Shown piece after piece: positions 56,771 to 64,000 of a stretch of DNA of 64,000 nt (the stretch's first letter is position 1; every line of letters begins with the position of its first letter). The notes under the pieces were generated by a model. That model was not told the origin of the DNA. It ran no database searches and was given only the letters and a program-made list of their open reading frames with translations. The position numbers and the translations under genes are program-made. This stretch comes from Rhodocyclaceae bacterium (GTDB lineage Bacteria; Pseudomonadota; Gammaproteobacteria; Burkholderiales; Rhodocyclaceae), in NCBI GenBank assembly GCA_030824275.1, contig JAVBXY010000038.1:248001-312000 (forward strand). Reading direction: 5' to 3'.

Positions 56771-57202
56771 TCACTCCTTGGCTTTGGGGAAGTCTTTGAG
56801 ACAGCAACGCCCGGAGGGGTTGCTTGTCTCGCAGGAGCACAAACCCGCCTTCGTCTGTGCTACCACAAAATCCCTAGTGGCCGGATTACTCTCAAAATCG
56901 TCCCTGCTGACGCCAAAGCAGTGGCACAACAAAGCGTCGCCGGCCCGCTCCTTTGTCCCGATGCGGGTTCTCAATCTGGACTTAGGAACGATCGAGCCAT
57001 CGTCTCCGAAATAGGCGACATCGCAATCGGGAGCGTCGCAGAAGTAGTAATGCTCGGCTGACGAGGGCCAGGCCCAAGGCTCCTTGATATGGTGGGTTAC
57101 GGTGAGTGCGGACACTTTTGAATACTCCATACCATTGACGGGACAGCGATGTTTTTTTGGATGTTTTGTGTCACTTCCAGGCGATGAACAGCAATTGATC
57201 AT
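56771..57202 (-). CDS. CopZ-like [2Fe-2S]/zinc protein (N-terminal domain type)
   Basis: 143 residues with 13 cysteines. It resembles the N-terminal domain of Archaeoglobus CopZ: a zinc site (YYFCDAPDCDVAYF with upstream CPVNG) and a BFD-like 2Fe-2S site (LLCHCFGVSRDDF ... AGLCSCETSNPSGRCC). The HMA copper-carrying domain of CopZ is missing and could be supplied by a separate protein. Likely role: cytosolic copper handling or reduction for CopA; this is inference from family and context. Confidence 0.83.
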   Translation of the reverse strand: MINCCSSPGSDTKHPKKHRCPVNGMEYSKVSALTVTHHIKEPWAWPSSAEHYYFCDAPDCDVAYFGDDGSIVPKSRLRTRIGTKERAGDALLCHCFGVSRDDFESNPATRDFVVAQTKAGLCSCETSNPSGRCCLKDFPKAKE

Positions 57203-57352
57203 TTTCTACCTCGACTGATTTTTTTGCGAACCGTTATCCATTCATTTCAGTTATAACTTGGTCATAATTACCCATGCTTTTCTTGTCGGATTTATGCCTT
57301 CCATATGGCGCAGACGAAATCAATACGGTAACTGATTTCTTGAGCTATCCGA

Positions 57353-57613
57353 TCACAAAGACTGCTCGTCCGGGGGACTCGCACGCCGTAGAGCATTGCT
57401 CAACTGATCCACGATTTCAGCCCAATCGGCGTCTTCCAGAATTTCGTCTCGAAGAAACCCGGCCTGAGCCTCTGTCCAGAACGATGCATCTTCCAGGCGA
57501 ATATCCGGTGCCAAGGGAGAGTGTTGTTCAATGAACGCCTTGATCTCCTCCAACCCCGTCGGTAGGCCAAGTTGAGAGAACAGTTCAGAGAAACGATGAA
57601 AAAATTTATCCAA
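57353..57613 (-). CDS. DUF2789 family protein
   Basis: 86 residues, acidic and soluble. FHRFSELFSQLGLP, SFWTEAQAGFLRDEI and DADWAEIVDQLS are characteristic of DUF2789, whose function is unknown. I chose a TTG start at 57613, because GGAGG lies 9 nt upstream of it and homologues start near this point; an ATG at 57640 would add nine residues without a ribosome site. It lies just after copA on the same strand. Confidence 0.78.
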   Translation of the reverse strand: MDKFFHRFSELFSQLGLPTGLEEIKAFIEQHSPLAPDIRLEDASFWTEAQAGFLRDEILEDADWAEIVDQLSNALRRASPPDEQSL

Positions 57614-57654
57614 GACGGGATACCTCCGTAGGCAGGACATTGGGGCTCAATTGA

Positions 57655-59988
57655 TCAACCGACAGACCTCAATCGAAGTGCATTGCCCACCACGCTGACC
57701 GACGACAAACTCATTGCCGCAGCGGCAATGATGGGAGACAGCACTAACCCAAAACTCGGGTAAAGAATGCCGGCCGCGATTGGCACACCCAGGGCGTTAT
57801 AGAGAAACGCGAAGGCCAGATTCTGGCGCATGTTGCCCACCGTGGCATTCGATAGCACACGCGCTCTGGCAATGCCGCGCAGGTCGCCCTTGACCAGGGT
57901 GATCTGCGCGCTGTTCATGGCAACATCGGTGCCGGTACCCATGGCAATCCCCACGTCGGCCTTGGCCAGGGCCGGGGCGTCGTTGATGCCGTCACCGGCC
58001 ATGGCGACCACGCGCCCTTCCTTCTGCAGGCGCTCCACGAGGGCCAGCTTGTCGGCAGGTTTCACCTCGCCATGAACTTCGTCGATGCCCAGGCGAGCCC
58101 CCACCGATTTGGCCGTGGTAACCCCGTCGCCCGTCGCCATGACCACTCTCAATCCAGCCTGGCGCAAGGTCGACAGAGCCTCGGCGGTACTCGCCTTGAT
58201 CGGATCGGAGACCGCCAGCAGACCCAGCAATTGCCCATCGGCCGCCAGGTACATGACACTCGCCCCGCTCAGGCGAAGCGCTTCCGCAGTATCAGCCAAG
58301 GCCCCGACATCGATGCCGTTTTGTTCCATGAGGACGGTATTCCCCAATGCCAGGATCCGTCCGCCGACTGTGCCGTGTACGCCAATACCACTCGAGGATT
58401 CGAACAGTTCGACTTTTGCCAGAGACATGCCTTGCTCCCGCGCGGCGCGGACAATGGCATCGGCCAGGGGATGTTCGCTACCTTGATCCAGGCTGGCCGC
58501 GAGGCGTAGCACCTCACTTTCGCCACCCGCCAGCACCGACACGGCTCGTTCGAAGCTGGGCCGTCCCTCGGTAAGAGTTCCGGTCTTGTCCACGATCAGC
58601 GTATCCACTTCGCGCAGTTTTTCGATGGCCGCTGCGTCACGAAACAGGATGCCCTGCGTTGCCCCCTTGCCCGTCGCCACCATGATGGACATGGGTGTGG
58701 CGAGCCCCAGGGCGCACGGACACGCAATGATCAATACCGAGACAGCATTGATCAGGCCGAACACCCAGCCGCGCTCGCCGCCGAAGAATCCCCAGCCAAA
58801 GAAGGCCAGCAAGGCGATACCGACCACAGCCAGCACGAAATATCCTGCCACCACATCCGCCAGCCTTTGCATTGGGGCTTTCGATCGTTGTGCCTGAGCC
58901 ACCATCTGGACGATCTGCGCCAGCATGGTCTGGGCGCCAACCTTCTCCGAGCGCATGACCAGGCTGCCCGATGTATTGATGGTCGCCCCAATCAGTTTGT
59001 CGCCGGGGCGCTTGGTGACCGGTAGCGGCTCGCCCGTCAGCATGGATTCGTCCACGGAACTGATTCCCTCGGTGACCGCGCCATCCACGGGGACCTTTTC
59101 CCCGGGGCGAACACGAAGGGTATCCCCCACGTGAACGTGAGTGAGGGGCACATCCTCCTCACTGCCATCGGACTTGATTCTGCGGGCTGTCTTGGGTGCC
59201 AGCCCCAGCAGGGACTTGATGGCCGCCGAGGTTTGGGAGCGGGCTCTCAGCTCCAGCATCTGCCCGAGCAGCGTCAGGGAGATGATGACGGCGGCGGCCT
59301 CGTAGTAGACGCCGATACGGCCGTGAGCTTCGAAAGACGCGGGGAACAATCCTGGGGCAACCGTTGCGACGACGCTGTAAAGAAAGGCTGCCCCGGTACC
59401 GAGACCAATCAGCGTCCACATGTTCGGGCTGCGCAACACCACGGATTGCCAGCCACGAACGAAGAACGGTGCGCCAGCCCACAGCACGATGGGGGTGCTC
59501 AACACCAGCTCGGCCCAGGTGCGTTGCGCCGCCGTCATGCCCTGAAGCTGATGGCCCAGCATCGCCAGAAGAACCACGACAATGGTCAGGGGCAGGCTGT
59601 ACCAGAAGCGTCGCCAGAAATCCTTGTACTCGACATTTTCCTCGCCATCGTCCAGTTCAGGCAGCACGGGCTCCAGAGCCATGCCGCACTTGGGGCAGCT
59701 ACCAGGGCCAATCTGGCGTACTTCGGGATGCATCGGGCAAACGTACTCTGCTCCGGGTACCGCTTCAACGGCTGCCGGCGCCGGATTCAGAAACTGGTCT
59801 GGATTGGCATCGAATTTTGTCTTGCACTTGGCACTGCAGAAGCGATAGTGCGTCCCCTGCAACAAGCTCTCGTGGGGAGACTCCGGCTTCACCATCATGC
59901 CGCAGACCGGATCCCGGGAGTCATTCTCCCGGGCCGGCGCGTGATGGTGGTCGTGGCTGAGTCCCGGATGGGCAGTCTGATGTGTCAT
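57655..59988 (-). CDS. copA: Copper/silver-translocating P1B-type ATPase
   Basis: 777 residues, eight predicted membrane helices. Instead of HMA domains the N terminus has a His-rich stretch (GLSHDHHHA), a YHS domain (DPVCGMMV ... FCSAKC) and a heavy-metal-binding motif (YVCPMHPEV ... CPKCGM). The metal site is [11 protein letters not shown], phosphorylation is at DKTGTLT, and the nucleotide-binding motif is SEHPLADAI. Hinge and actuator are [16 protein letters not shown] and TGEPLPV. It exports Cu(I) or Ag(I) from the cytoplasm. An AAAGGA ribosome site precedes the ATG. Confidence 0.95.
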   Translation of the reverse strand: MTHQTAHPGLSHDHHHAPARENDSRDPVCGMMVKPESPHESLLQGTHYRFCSAKCKTKFDANPDQFLNPAPAAVEAVPGAEYVCPMHPEVRQIGPGSCPKCGMALEPVLPELDDGEENVEYKDFWRRFWYSLPLTIVVVLLAMLGHQLQGMTAAQRTWAELVLSTPIVLWAGAPFFVRGWQSVVLRSPNMWTLIGLGTGAAFLYSVVATVAPGLFPASFEAHGRIGVYYEAAAVIISLTLLGQMLELRARSQTSAAIKSLLGLAPKTARRIKSDGSEEDVPLTHVHVGDTLRVRPGEKVPVDGAVTEGISSVDESMLTGEPLPVTKRPGDKLIGATINTSGSLVMRSEKVGAQTMLAQIVQMVAQAQRSKAPMQRLADVVAGYFVLAVVGIALLAFFGWGFFGGERGWVFGLINAVSVLIIACPCALGLATPMSIMVATGKGATQGILFRDAAAIEKLREVDTLIVDKTGTLTEGRPSFERAVSVLAGGESEVLRLAASLDQGSEHPLADAIVRAAREQGMSLAKVELFESSSGIGVHGTVGGRILALGNTVLMEQNGIDVGALADTAEALRLSGASVMYLAADGQLLGLLAVSDPIKASTAEALSTLRQAGLRVVMATGDGVTTAKSVGARLGIDEVHGEVKPADKLALVERLQKEGRVVAMAGDGINDAPALAKADVGIAMGTGTDVAMNSAQITLVKGDLRGIARARVLSNATVGNMRQNLAFAFLYNALGVPIAAGILYPSFGLVLSPIIAAAAMSLSSVSVVGNALRLRSVG

Positions 59989-60062
59989 GAGACATCCTTT
60001 CCGTAGTTGCCGGTCAAACCGGTACAGAGGTGTGGCATCTCAGTTCGACCATCTGAGAATTT

Positions 60063-60536
60063 TCAGGGTTTGCCCATGCCCGACATGCCTTCACCACTAC
60101 CGGGTTTCATCATTTTCTCCATCATGTCCATGCGTTTTTCCATCTGGCCGATCCGATCATCGGAGCCAGATTGGCCGCCTCCCATCATGCCCATGCCGCC
60201 GCCTTTGCCCATCATCGGACAGTCCATCATGCCGTCCTGCATGCCGCGAGCCATGCGCATGTTTTCCGCCATGGTCTGCATGTGATCCGTCAATGCTTGC
60301 TGTCGCTCCGTGTCGATTTGTGCCTTCGCCATGCGATCCAATTGCTTCTTCATCTTCTCGACGTTGCCCTGCATCGCTTTCACCGGGCTATCCGCCGGCT
60401 TGGTGGCAGGCTTGGCGGTCGCTGCGGACTTAGCTCCCTGCGCTTTTTCGGGGTGGTGTGCATCTTCGGCGTAGCTGGGTGCGACAAGCCCGATGGATGC
60501 GATCAGGGTGGCCATGGTGAGGTTGCGTAGCTTCAT
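60063..60536 (-). CDS. Exported Met-rich protein (probable periplasmic copper/silver binder)
   Basis: 157 residues: a signal peptide (NLTMATLIASIGLVAPSYA), an Ala/Lys/Pro-rich linker, a helical region, then a Met-dense C-terminal half (MQDGMMDCPMMGKGGGMGMM, MEKRMDMMEKMM). Met clusters suit Cu(I)/Ag(I) binding. It lies between copA and cusA, which supports a periplasmic metal-buffer role. Ribosome site AAGGAG. Confidence 0.83.
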   Translation of the reverse strand: MKLRNLTMATLIASIGLVAPSYAEDAHHPEKAQGAKSAATAKPATKPADSPVKAMQGNVEKMKKQLDRMAKAQIDTERQQALTDHMQTMAENMRMARGMQDGMMDCPMMGKGGGMGMMGGGQSGSDDRIGQMEKRMDMMEKMMKPGSGEGMSGMGKP

Positions 60537-60583
60537 GATGATGCTCCTTCAGAGTGCCCGCCCCCGGCAGGGATTTGACAAGG

Positions 60584-60692
60584 GCTGCAATGCACAGTGT
60601 TACCCAGCATGTTCCACGTCTGTGGGATGGCGCACATCCAGACAGCAGCTTTCACGCTGCAATACACAGTTTCACCCGGCATGTTCCATGTC
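60584..60692. repeat. Imperfect direct duplication of the cusA 3' end
   Basis: Two 37-bp segments, 60584-60620 and 60656-60692, match at 32 positions in the same orientation, 72 bp apart. The second contains the last codons and stop of cusA; the first is a non-coding duplicate downstream of it. The gap also holds the small stem GCAGC/GCTGC. Confidence 0.75.
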
Positions 60693-63600
60693 CCGCGCCA
60701 GGCGCCACTGTTTAACCAGTGCATAGATGGCCGGAATGACGGCCAGCGTCAGCACGGTTGAGGAAATCATCCCGCCGACCATCGGAGCGGCAATCCGGCT
60801 CATCACCTCGGACCCTGTGCCAGTGCCCCACATGATTGGCAGCAGGCCCGCCATGATGGCAACCACGGTCATCATCTTCGGCCGCACGCGCTCGACGGCG
60901 CCTTCCATCACGGCCGCGTAGAGGTCCTCGGCTCCTGGCCGCCGTCCCGCCAGCGCCGACTTTTTCTTCTCGGCTTCCCAGGCGTGATCGAGGTAGATCA
61001 GCATCACCACGCCGGTTTCGGCCGCTACGCCGGCCAAGGCAATGAAGCCGACGGCGACTGCCACCGAGAGGTTGTAGTTGAGTAACCACATCAGCCAGAT
61101 GCCACCGACCAGCGCGAAGGGCACCGAGAGCATCACGATCAGCGTCTCGGTCAGGCGGCGGAAATTCAGATACAGCAGCAGGAATATCGTCAGCAGAGTC
61201 ACCGGGATGACCACTTTCATTTTCTCGATGGCCCGCTCCATGTATTCGAATTGGCCGCTCCAGGTGACGTAGTAGCCAGGCGGGAATTTGACCTGCGCGG
61301 CCACGGCCTTCTTGGCATCGGCGACATAGCCGCCGATATCCCGGTCACGGATATCCACGTAGATGTAAGCCGACAGCAGTGCGTTTTCCGTCCTGATGCC
61401 CGGCGCGCCTTTGGCGATCTCCACCCTTGCCAGCTGCCCTAGTGGGACCATCCCGCCATCCATGATCGGCACCAGCACCTCGCGAGCGATCAATTGGGGA
61501 TCTGAGCGCAGTTCACGCGGGTAGCGGACGGTCACCCCGAAACGCTCACGCCCTTCGACCGTGGTTGTCACCATTTCACCGCCGAGAGCAGTACCGATCA
61601 CATCCTGCAAGTCGCCGACGGCCAGGCCATAGCGAGCCAGCTGTTCACGATCCGGCTCGATGTTTATGTAGAAACCGCCGGTGATGCGTTCGGCAAAGGC
61701 GCTGGTGGTGCCGGGAACGGCTTTCACCACGGCCTCGATCTCCTTGGCCAGCTTCTCCATTTCGCCGAGATCCTTGCCAAAGACCTTGATGCCGATGGGT
61801 GTGCGAATGCCGGTGGACAGCATGTCGATGCGGGCCTTGATCGGCATGGTCCAGGCATTGGCGACGCCGGGGAATTGCAGGGCCTTGTCGAGTTCGGCGA
61901 TCAGCTTGTCGGTCGTCATGCCCGGCCGCCATTGGGCTTCCGGTTTGAGGTTGATCACCGTCTCGAACATCTCCACCGGCGCCGGGTCGGTGGCCGTGTT
62001 GGCACGACCGGCCTTGCCATAGACGGACGTGACTTCCGGGAAGCTCTTGATGATCTTGTTCTGGGTCTGCATCAACTCGGCCGCCTTGGTGATCGACATG
62101 CCGGGCAGCGAGGCGGGCATGTAGAGCAGCGTGCCCTCGTTCAGCGTCGGCATGAACTCGGAGCCCAGCCGGGACGCCGGATAGATCGATACGGCCAGGA
62201 CCAGCAGGGCCAGGGCGATGGTGAGCTTCTTCCAGCGCATCACGCTGGCGATGATGGGCCGATAGACCCAGATCAGAAAGCGGTTCACCGGGTTTTTCGC
62301 CTCCGGCATGATCCTGCCGCGAATGAACAGCAGCATCAGCACCGGTACCAGCGTCACCGACAACAGGGCTGCACCCGCCATGGAGAAGGTCTTGGTATAG
62401 GCCAGCGGCGAGAACAGGCGCCCCTCCTGGCCTTCCAGGCTGAATACCGGCAGGAAAGAGACGGTGATGATGAGCAGCGAGAAGAACAGCGCTGGGCCAA
62501 CCTCCTTGCAGGCCAGGAGCATGGCCTCGGCACGATCCTGAGTTGAATGGCCCTCCGGTAGACGCTCCAGGTGCTTGTGGGCATTCTCGATCATGACGAT
62601 GGCGGCGTCGATCATGGCGCCGATGGCGATGGCAATGCCCCCCAGGCTCATCAGGTTGGAGTTCATGCCGAGCTGGCGCATGGCGATGAAGGCGATCAGC
62701 ACGCCGACCGGCAGCATCAGGATGGCAACCAGTGCGCTGCGCACATGCAGCAGGAAGACGATGCAGACCAGGGCGACGATGAGGGACTCCTCCAGCAGCG
62801 TCCACTTGAGGGTATCGATGGCGCGATGGATCAGCTCCGAGCGGTCGTAGACCGTCTCTATCGTCACACCCGCAGGCAGGCCCGGGCCAATTTCGGCGAT
62901 CTTGGTTTTGAGGTTATGGATGACTTCGAGGGCGTTCTGACCATAGCGCGCCATGGCGATGCCGGAGACTACTTCACCCTCACCGTTGAGTTCGGTGAGA
63001 CCACGCCGCTCGTCAGGCACCAGTTCTACTCGGGCGATGTCGCGGACGAGTACCGGTGTGCCTTTTTCGCTTTTGACCACCAGCAACTCGATATCGCCCT
63101 TGCCTCGCAGATAGCCCTTGCCGCGCACCATGTACTCGGTCTCGGCCATTTCCACGACGCGACCGCCGACGTCCCGGTTGGAGTCGCGGATCACCTGCGC
63201 TACCTTCATCAGCGGAATGCCGTAGGAACGCAGCTTCACCGGATCGACGGTCACCTGGTAGGTCTGGACGAAGCCGCCGATGGAGGCCACTTCGGCGACG
63301 CCGTGGGCCTTGGTCAGTTGGTAGCGCACGTACCAGTCCTGAATCGTGCGCAGTTCGGCCAGGGTCTTGTCCTTGGCCAGCAATGCGTATTGATAGACCC
63401 AGCCGACGCCGGTGGCATCCGGCCCGATCTGCGGCGTCACGCCTTTGGGCATGCGCCCCGAAGCGAAGTTGAGGTACTCAAGGACGCGGGAGCGGGCCCA
63501 GTAGATGTCCGTGCCGTCTTCGAAAATGATGTAAACGAAAGATGCACCGAAGAAAGAAAAGCCGCGCACGACCTTGGACTTCGGCACCGACAGCATGGAC

Positions 63601-63812
63601 GTGGTCAACGGATAGGTGACCTGATCCTCCACCACTTGGGGTGCCTGGCCGGGGTATTCGGTATAGACGATGACCTGCACGTCCGAGAGATCGGGCAGCG
63701 CGTCGATGGGCGTGCGCAGGACGGCGAAGACGCCCCAGATGACAATGAACAGTGTGGCAAGCAGGACCAGGAAACGGTTCCTGCCGGACCAGTCGATGAT
63801 GTTGGCCAGCAT
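60672..63812 (-). CDS. cusA: CusA/CzcA-type heavy-metal RND efflux transporter
   Basis: Inner-membrane pump of a tripartite copper/silver efflux system, 1046 residues with 12 membrane helices and two large periplasmic loops. The N terminus (MLANIIDWSGRNRFLVLLATL) and the DALPDLSDVQVIV motif are typical of HME-RND proteins. GAMIDAAIVMIENAHKHLE holds the proton-relay aspartate. Met-rich EGTLLYMPASLPGMS suits the Cu/Ag subfamily. In the cytoplasmic loop before VERVRPKMMTVVAI a copy of the dispersed repeat reads [11 protein letters not shown] 63812 is 11 bp from the upstream cusB stop; a longer frame to 63887 overlaps cusB. Confidence 0.95.
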   Translation of the reverse strand: MLANIIDWSGRNRFLVLLATLFIVIWGVFAVLRTPIDALPDLSDVQVIVYTEYPGQAPQVVEDQVTYPLTTSMLSVPKSKVVRGFSFFGASFVYIIFEDGTDIYWARSRVLEYLNFASGRMPKGVTPQIGPDATGVGWVYQYALLAKDKTLAELRTIQDWYVRYQLTKAHGVAEVASIGGFVQTYQVTVDPVKLRSYGIPLMKVAQVIRDSNRDVGGRVVEMAETEYMVRGKGYLRGKGDIELLVVKSEKGTPVLVRDIARVELVPDERRGLTELNGEGEVVSGIAMARYGQNALEVIHNLKTKIAEIGPGLPAGVTIETVYDRSELIHRAIDTLKWTLLEESLIVALVCIVFLLHVRSALVAILMLPVGVLIAFIAMRQLGMNSNLMSLGGIAIAIGAMIDAAIVMIENAHKHLERLPEGHSTQDRAEAMLLACKEVGPALFFSLLIITVSFLPVFSLEGQEGRLFSPLAYTKTFSMAGAALLSVTLVPVLMLLFIRGRIMPEAKNPVNRFLIWVYRPIIASVMRWKKLTIALALLVLAVSIYPASRLGSEFMPTLNEGTLLYMPASLPGMSITKAAELMQTQNKIIKSFPEVTSVYGKAGRANTATDPAPVEMFETVINLKPEAQWRPGMTTDKLIAELDKALQFPGVANAWTMPIKARIDMLSTGIRTPIGIKVFGKDLGEMEKLAKEIEAVVKAVPGTTSAFAERITGGFYINIEPDREQLARYGLAVGDLQDVIGTALGGEMVTTTVEGRERFGVTVRYPRELRSDPQLIAREVLVPIMDGGMVPLGQLARVEIAKGAPGIRTENALLSAYIYVDIRDRDIGGYVADAKKAVAAQVKFPPGYYVTWSGQFEYMERAIEKMKVVIPVTLLTIFLLLYLNFRRLTETLIVMLSVPFALVGGIWLMWLLNYNLSVAVAVGFIALAGVAAETGVVMLIYLDHAWEAEKKKSALAGRRPGAEDLYAAVMEGAVERVRPKMMTVVAIMAGLLPIMWGTGTGSEVMSRIAAPMVGGMISSTVLTLAVIPAIYALVKQWRLARDMEHAG
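60940..60964 (-). repeat. Dispersed 25-bp repeat, copy 13 (inside cusA)
   Basis: Identical over 25 bp to the copy in recQ and in the same reading frame (KSALAGRR). Found in a gene of the accessory copper island, not only in core genes. Confidence 0.9.
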
Positions 63813-63823
63813 GGCGCGCTCCG

Positions 63824-64000
63824 TCAGTGGCTGGAATGGGCCGAGGAACGCGATGCTGCCGTGCCGTCGATCTTGATAATCACCCACTCGCCCGGCTTAC
63901 GCTCGACGAAGCTGAAAGCCACCGTTGCGCCGGGCTTGAGACTGCCCAACAGACCCGCATTGGCCAGGATGAAGTCCATGCTCATTCCCGGCCATTGAAG
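63824..64000 (-). CDS. cusB: CusB-type periplasmic adaptor, C-terminal CusF-like end (gene runs out of window)
   Basis: The last 58 codons of a gene that starts beyond the window. The visible part reads WPGMSMDFILANAGLLGSLK and then FSFVERKPGEWVIIKIDG, which is the metal-binding strand of a CusF-like domain (W and two Met that bind Cu(I)). In many cusB genes of this type the CusF domain is fused to the C terminus of the adaptor. cusA follows 11 bp later. Confidence 0.83.
   Translation of the reverse strand, partial: LQWPGMSMDFILANAGLLGSLKPGATVAFSFVERKPGEWVIIKIDGTAASRSSAHSSH

Noticed and set aside
60038-60058. Terminator between copA and the Met-rich gene
   Set aside because: A short TCTCAG/CTGAGA hairpin exists, but its T run lies on the strand opposite to the genes, so it was not called.

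Overview
The window looks like a chromosomal segment of a GC-rich betaproteobacterium, most likely of the Rhodocyclales/Sterolibacterium type. This is inferred from gene content and order, not from a database match. The supporting features are the pheA-hisC-tyrA-aroA::cmk-rpsA-ihfB-lapA-lapB-ugd-rfaE1-rfaD-cysM run, a heptose kinase without its nucleotidyltransferase half, and a TCA block built as acnB / CitE-like lyase / mdh facing gntR-sdhCDABE-gltA-sucAB-lpd. I saw no rRNA, tRNA or CRISPR array.

Layout. 1-12.7 kb: aromatic amino-acid synthesis, ribosomal protein S1 and IHF-beta, then LPS assembly and heptose/UDP-glucuronate supply, and cysM. 12.7-16.3 kb (minus strand): HIT hydrolase, nitronate monooxygenase-like flavoprotein, RecQ. 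16.3-23.2 kb: a PAS-PAS-GGDEF-EAL protein, an AEC permease, a class III cyclase without an obvious start codon, a methyltransferase, a secreted LigE-type DNA ligase and a stand-alone Fe-S half of a D-lactate-dehydrogenase-like enzyme. 23.3-28.1 kb (minus): a large exported protein and a two-component system. 28.1-31.2 kb: an accessory patch (VapBC toxin-antitoxin and a SIR2-TPR protein) partitioned by three copies of a terminator-plus-repeat unit. 31.2-49.6 kb: the TCA-cycle genes, zapE, a peroxiredoxin and slyD. 49.8-54.1 kb: a Tn3-family transposase and an HhH plus PD-(D/E)XK-like nuclease. 54.2-64 kb: OsmC and a copper/silver resistance island (membrane methyltransferase, DUF2933, YHS protein, CopZ-like Fe-S protein, CopA-type ATPase, two small exported metal-binding proteins, CusA, and the 3' end of CusB/CusF).

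How the parts work together. The TCA genes are arranged around one divergent promoter region that holds a perfect 26-bp palindrome, probably the operator of the adjacent GntR regulator; a close half-length match lies just before sucA. The copper genes form a complete detoxification route: periplasmic Met/His-rich binders, cytosolic Fe-S/YHS chaperones, a P-type ATPase to cross the inner membrane, and an RND pump to cross the outer membrane.

The most unusual feature is a dispersed element of about 25 bp (core AAAGTCGGCGCTG, 13 copies, both orientations). It lies between genes in six places and inside seven genes (aroA, lapB, recQ, acnB, gntR, sucB, cusA), always in frame, and it is translated in three different reading frames. 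It has no stop codon in any of its six frames. The second candidate of interest is the SIR2-TPR gene, which carries five nearly identical 105-bp units followed by a run of eight G and has the look of a variable defence or toxin gene.
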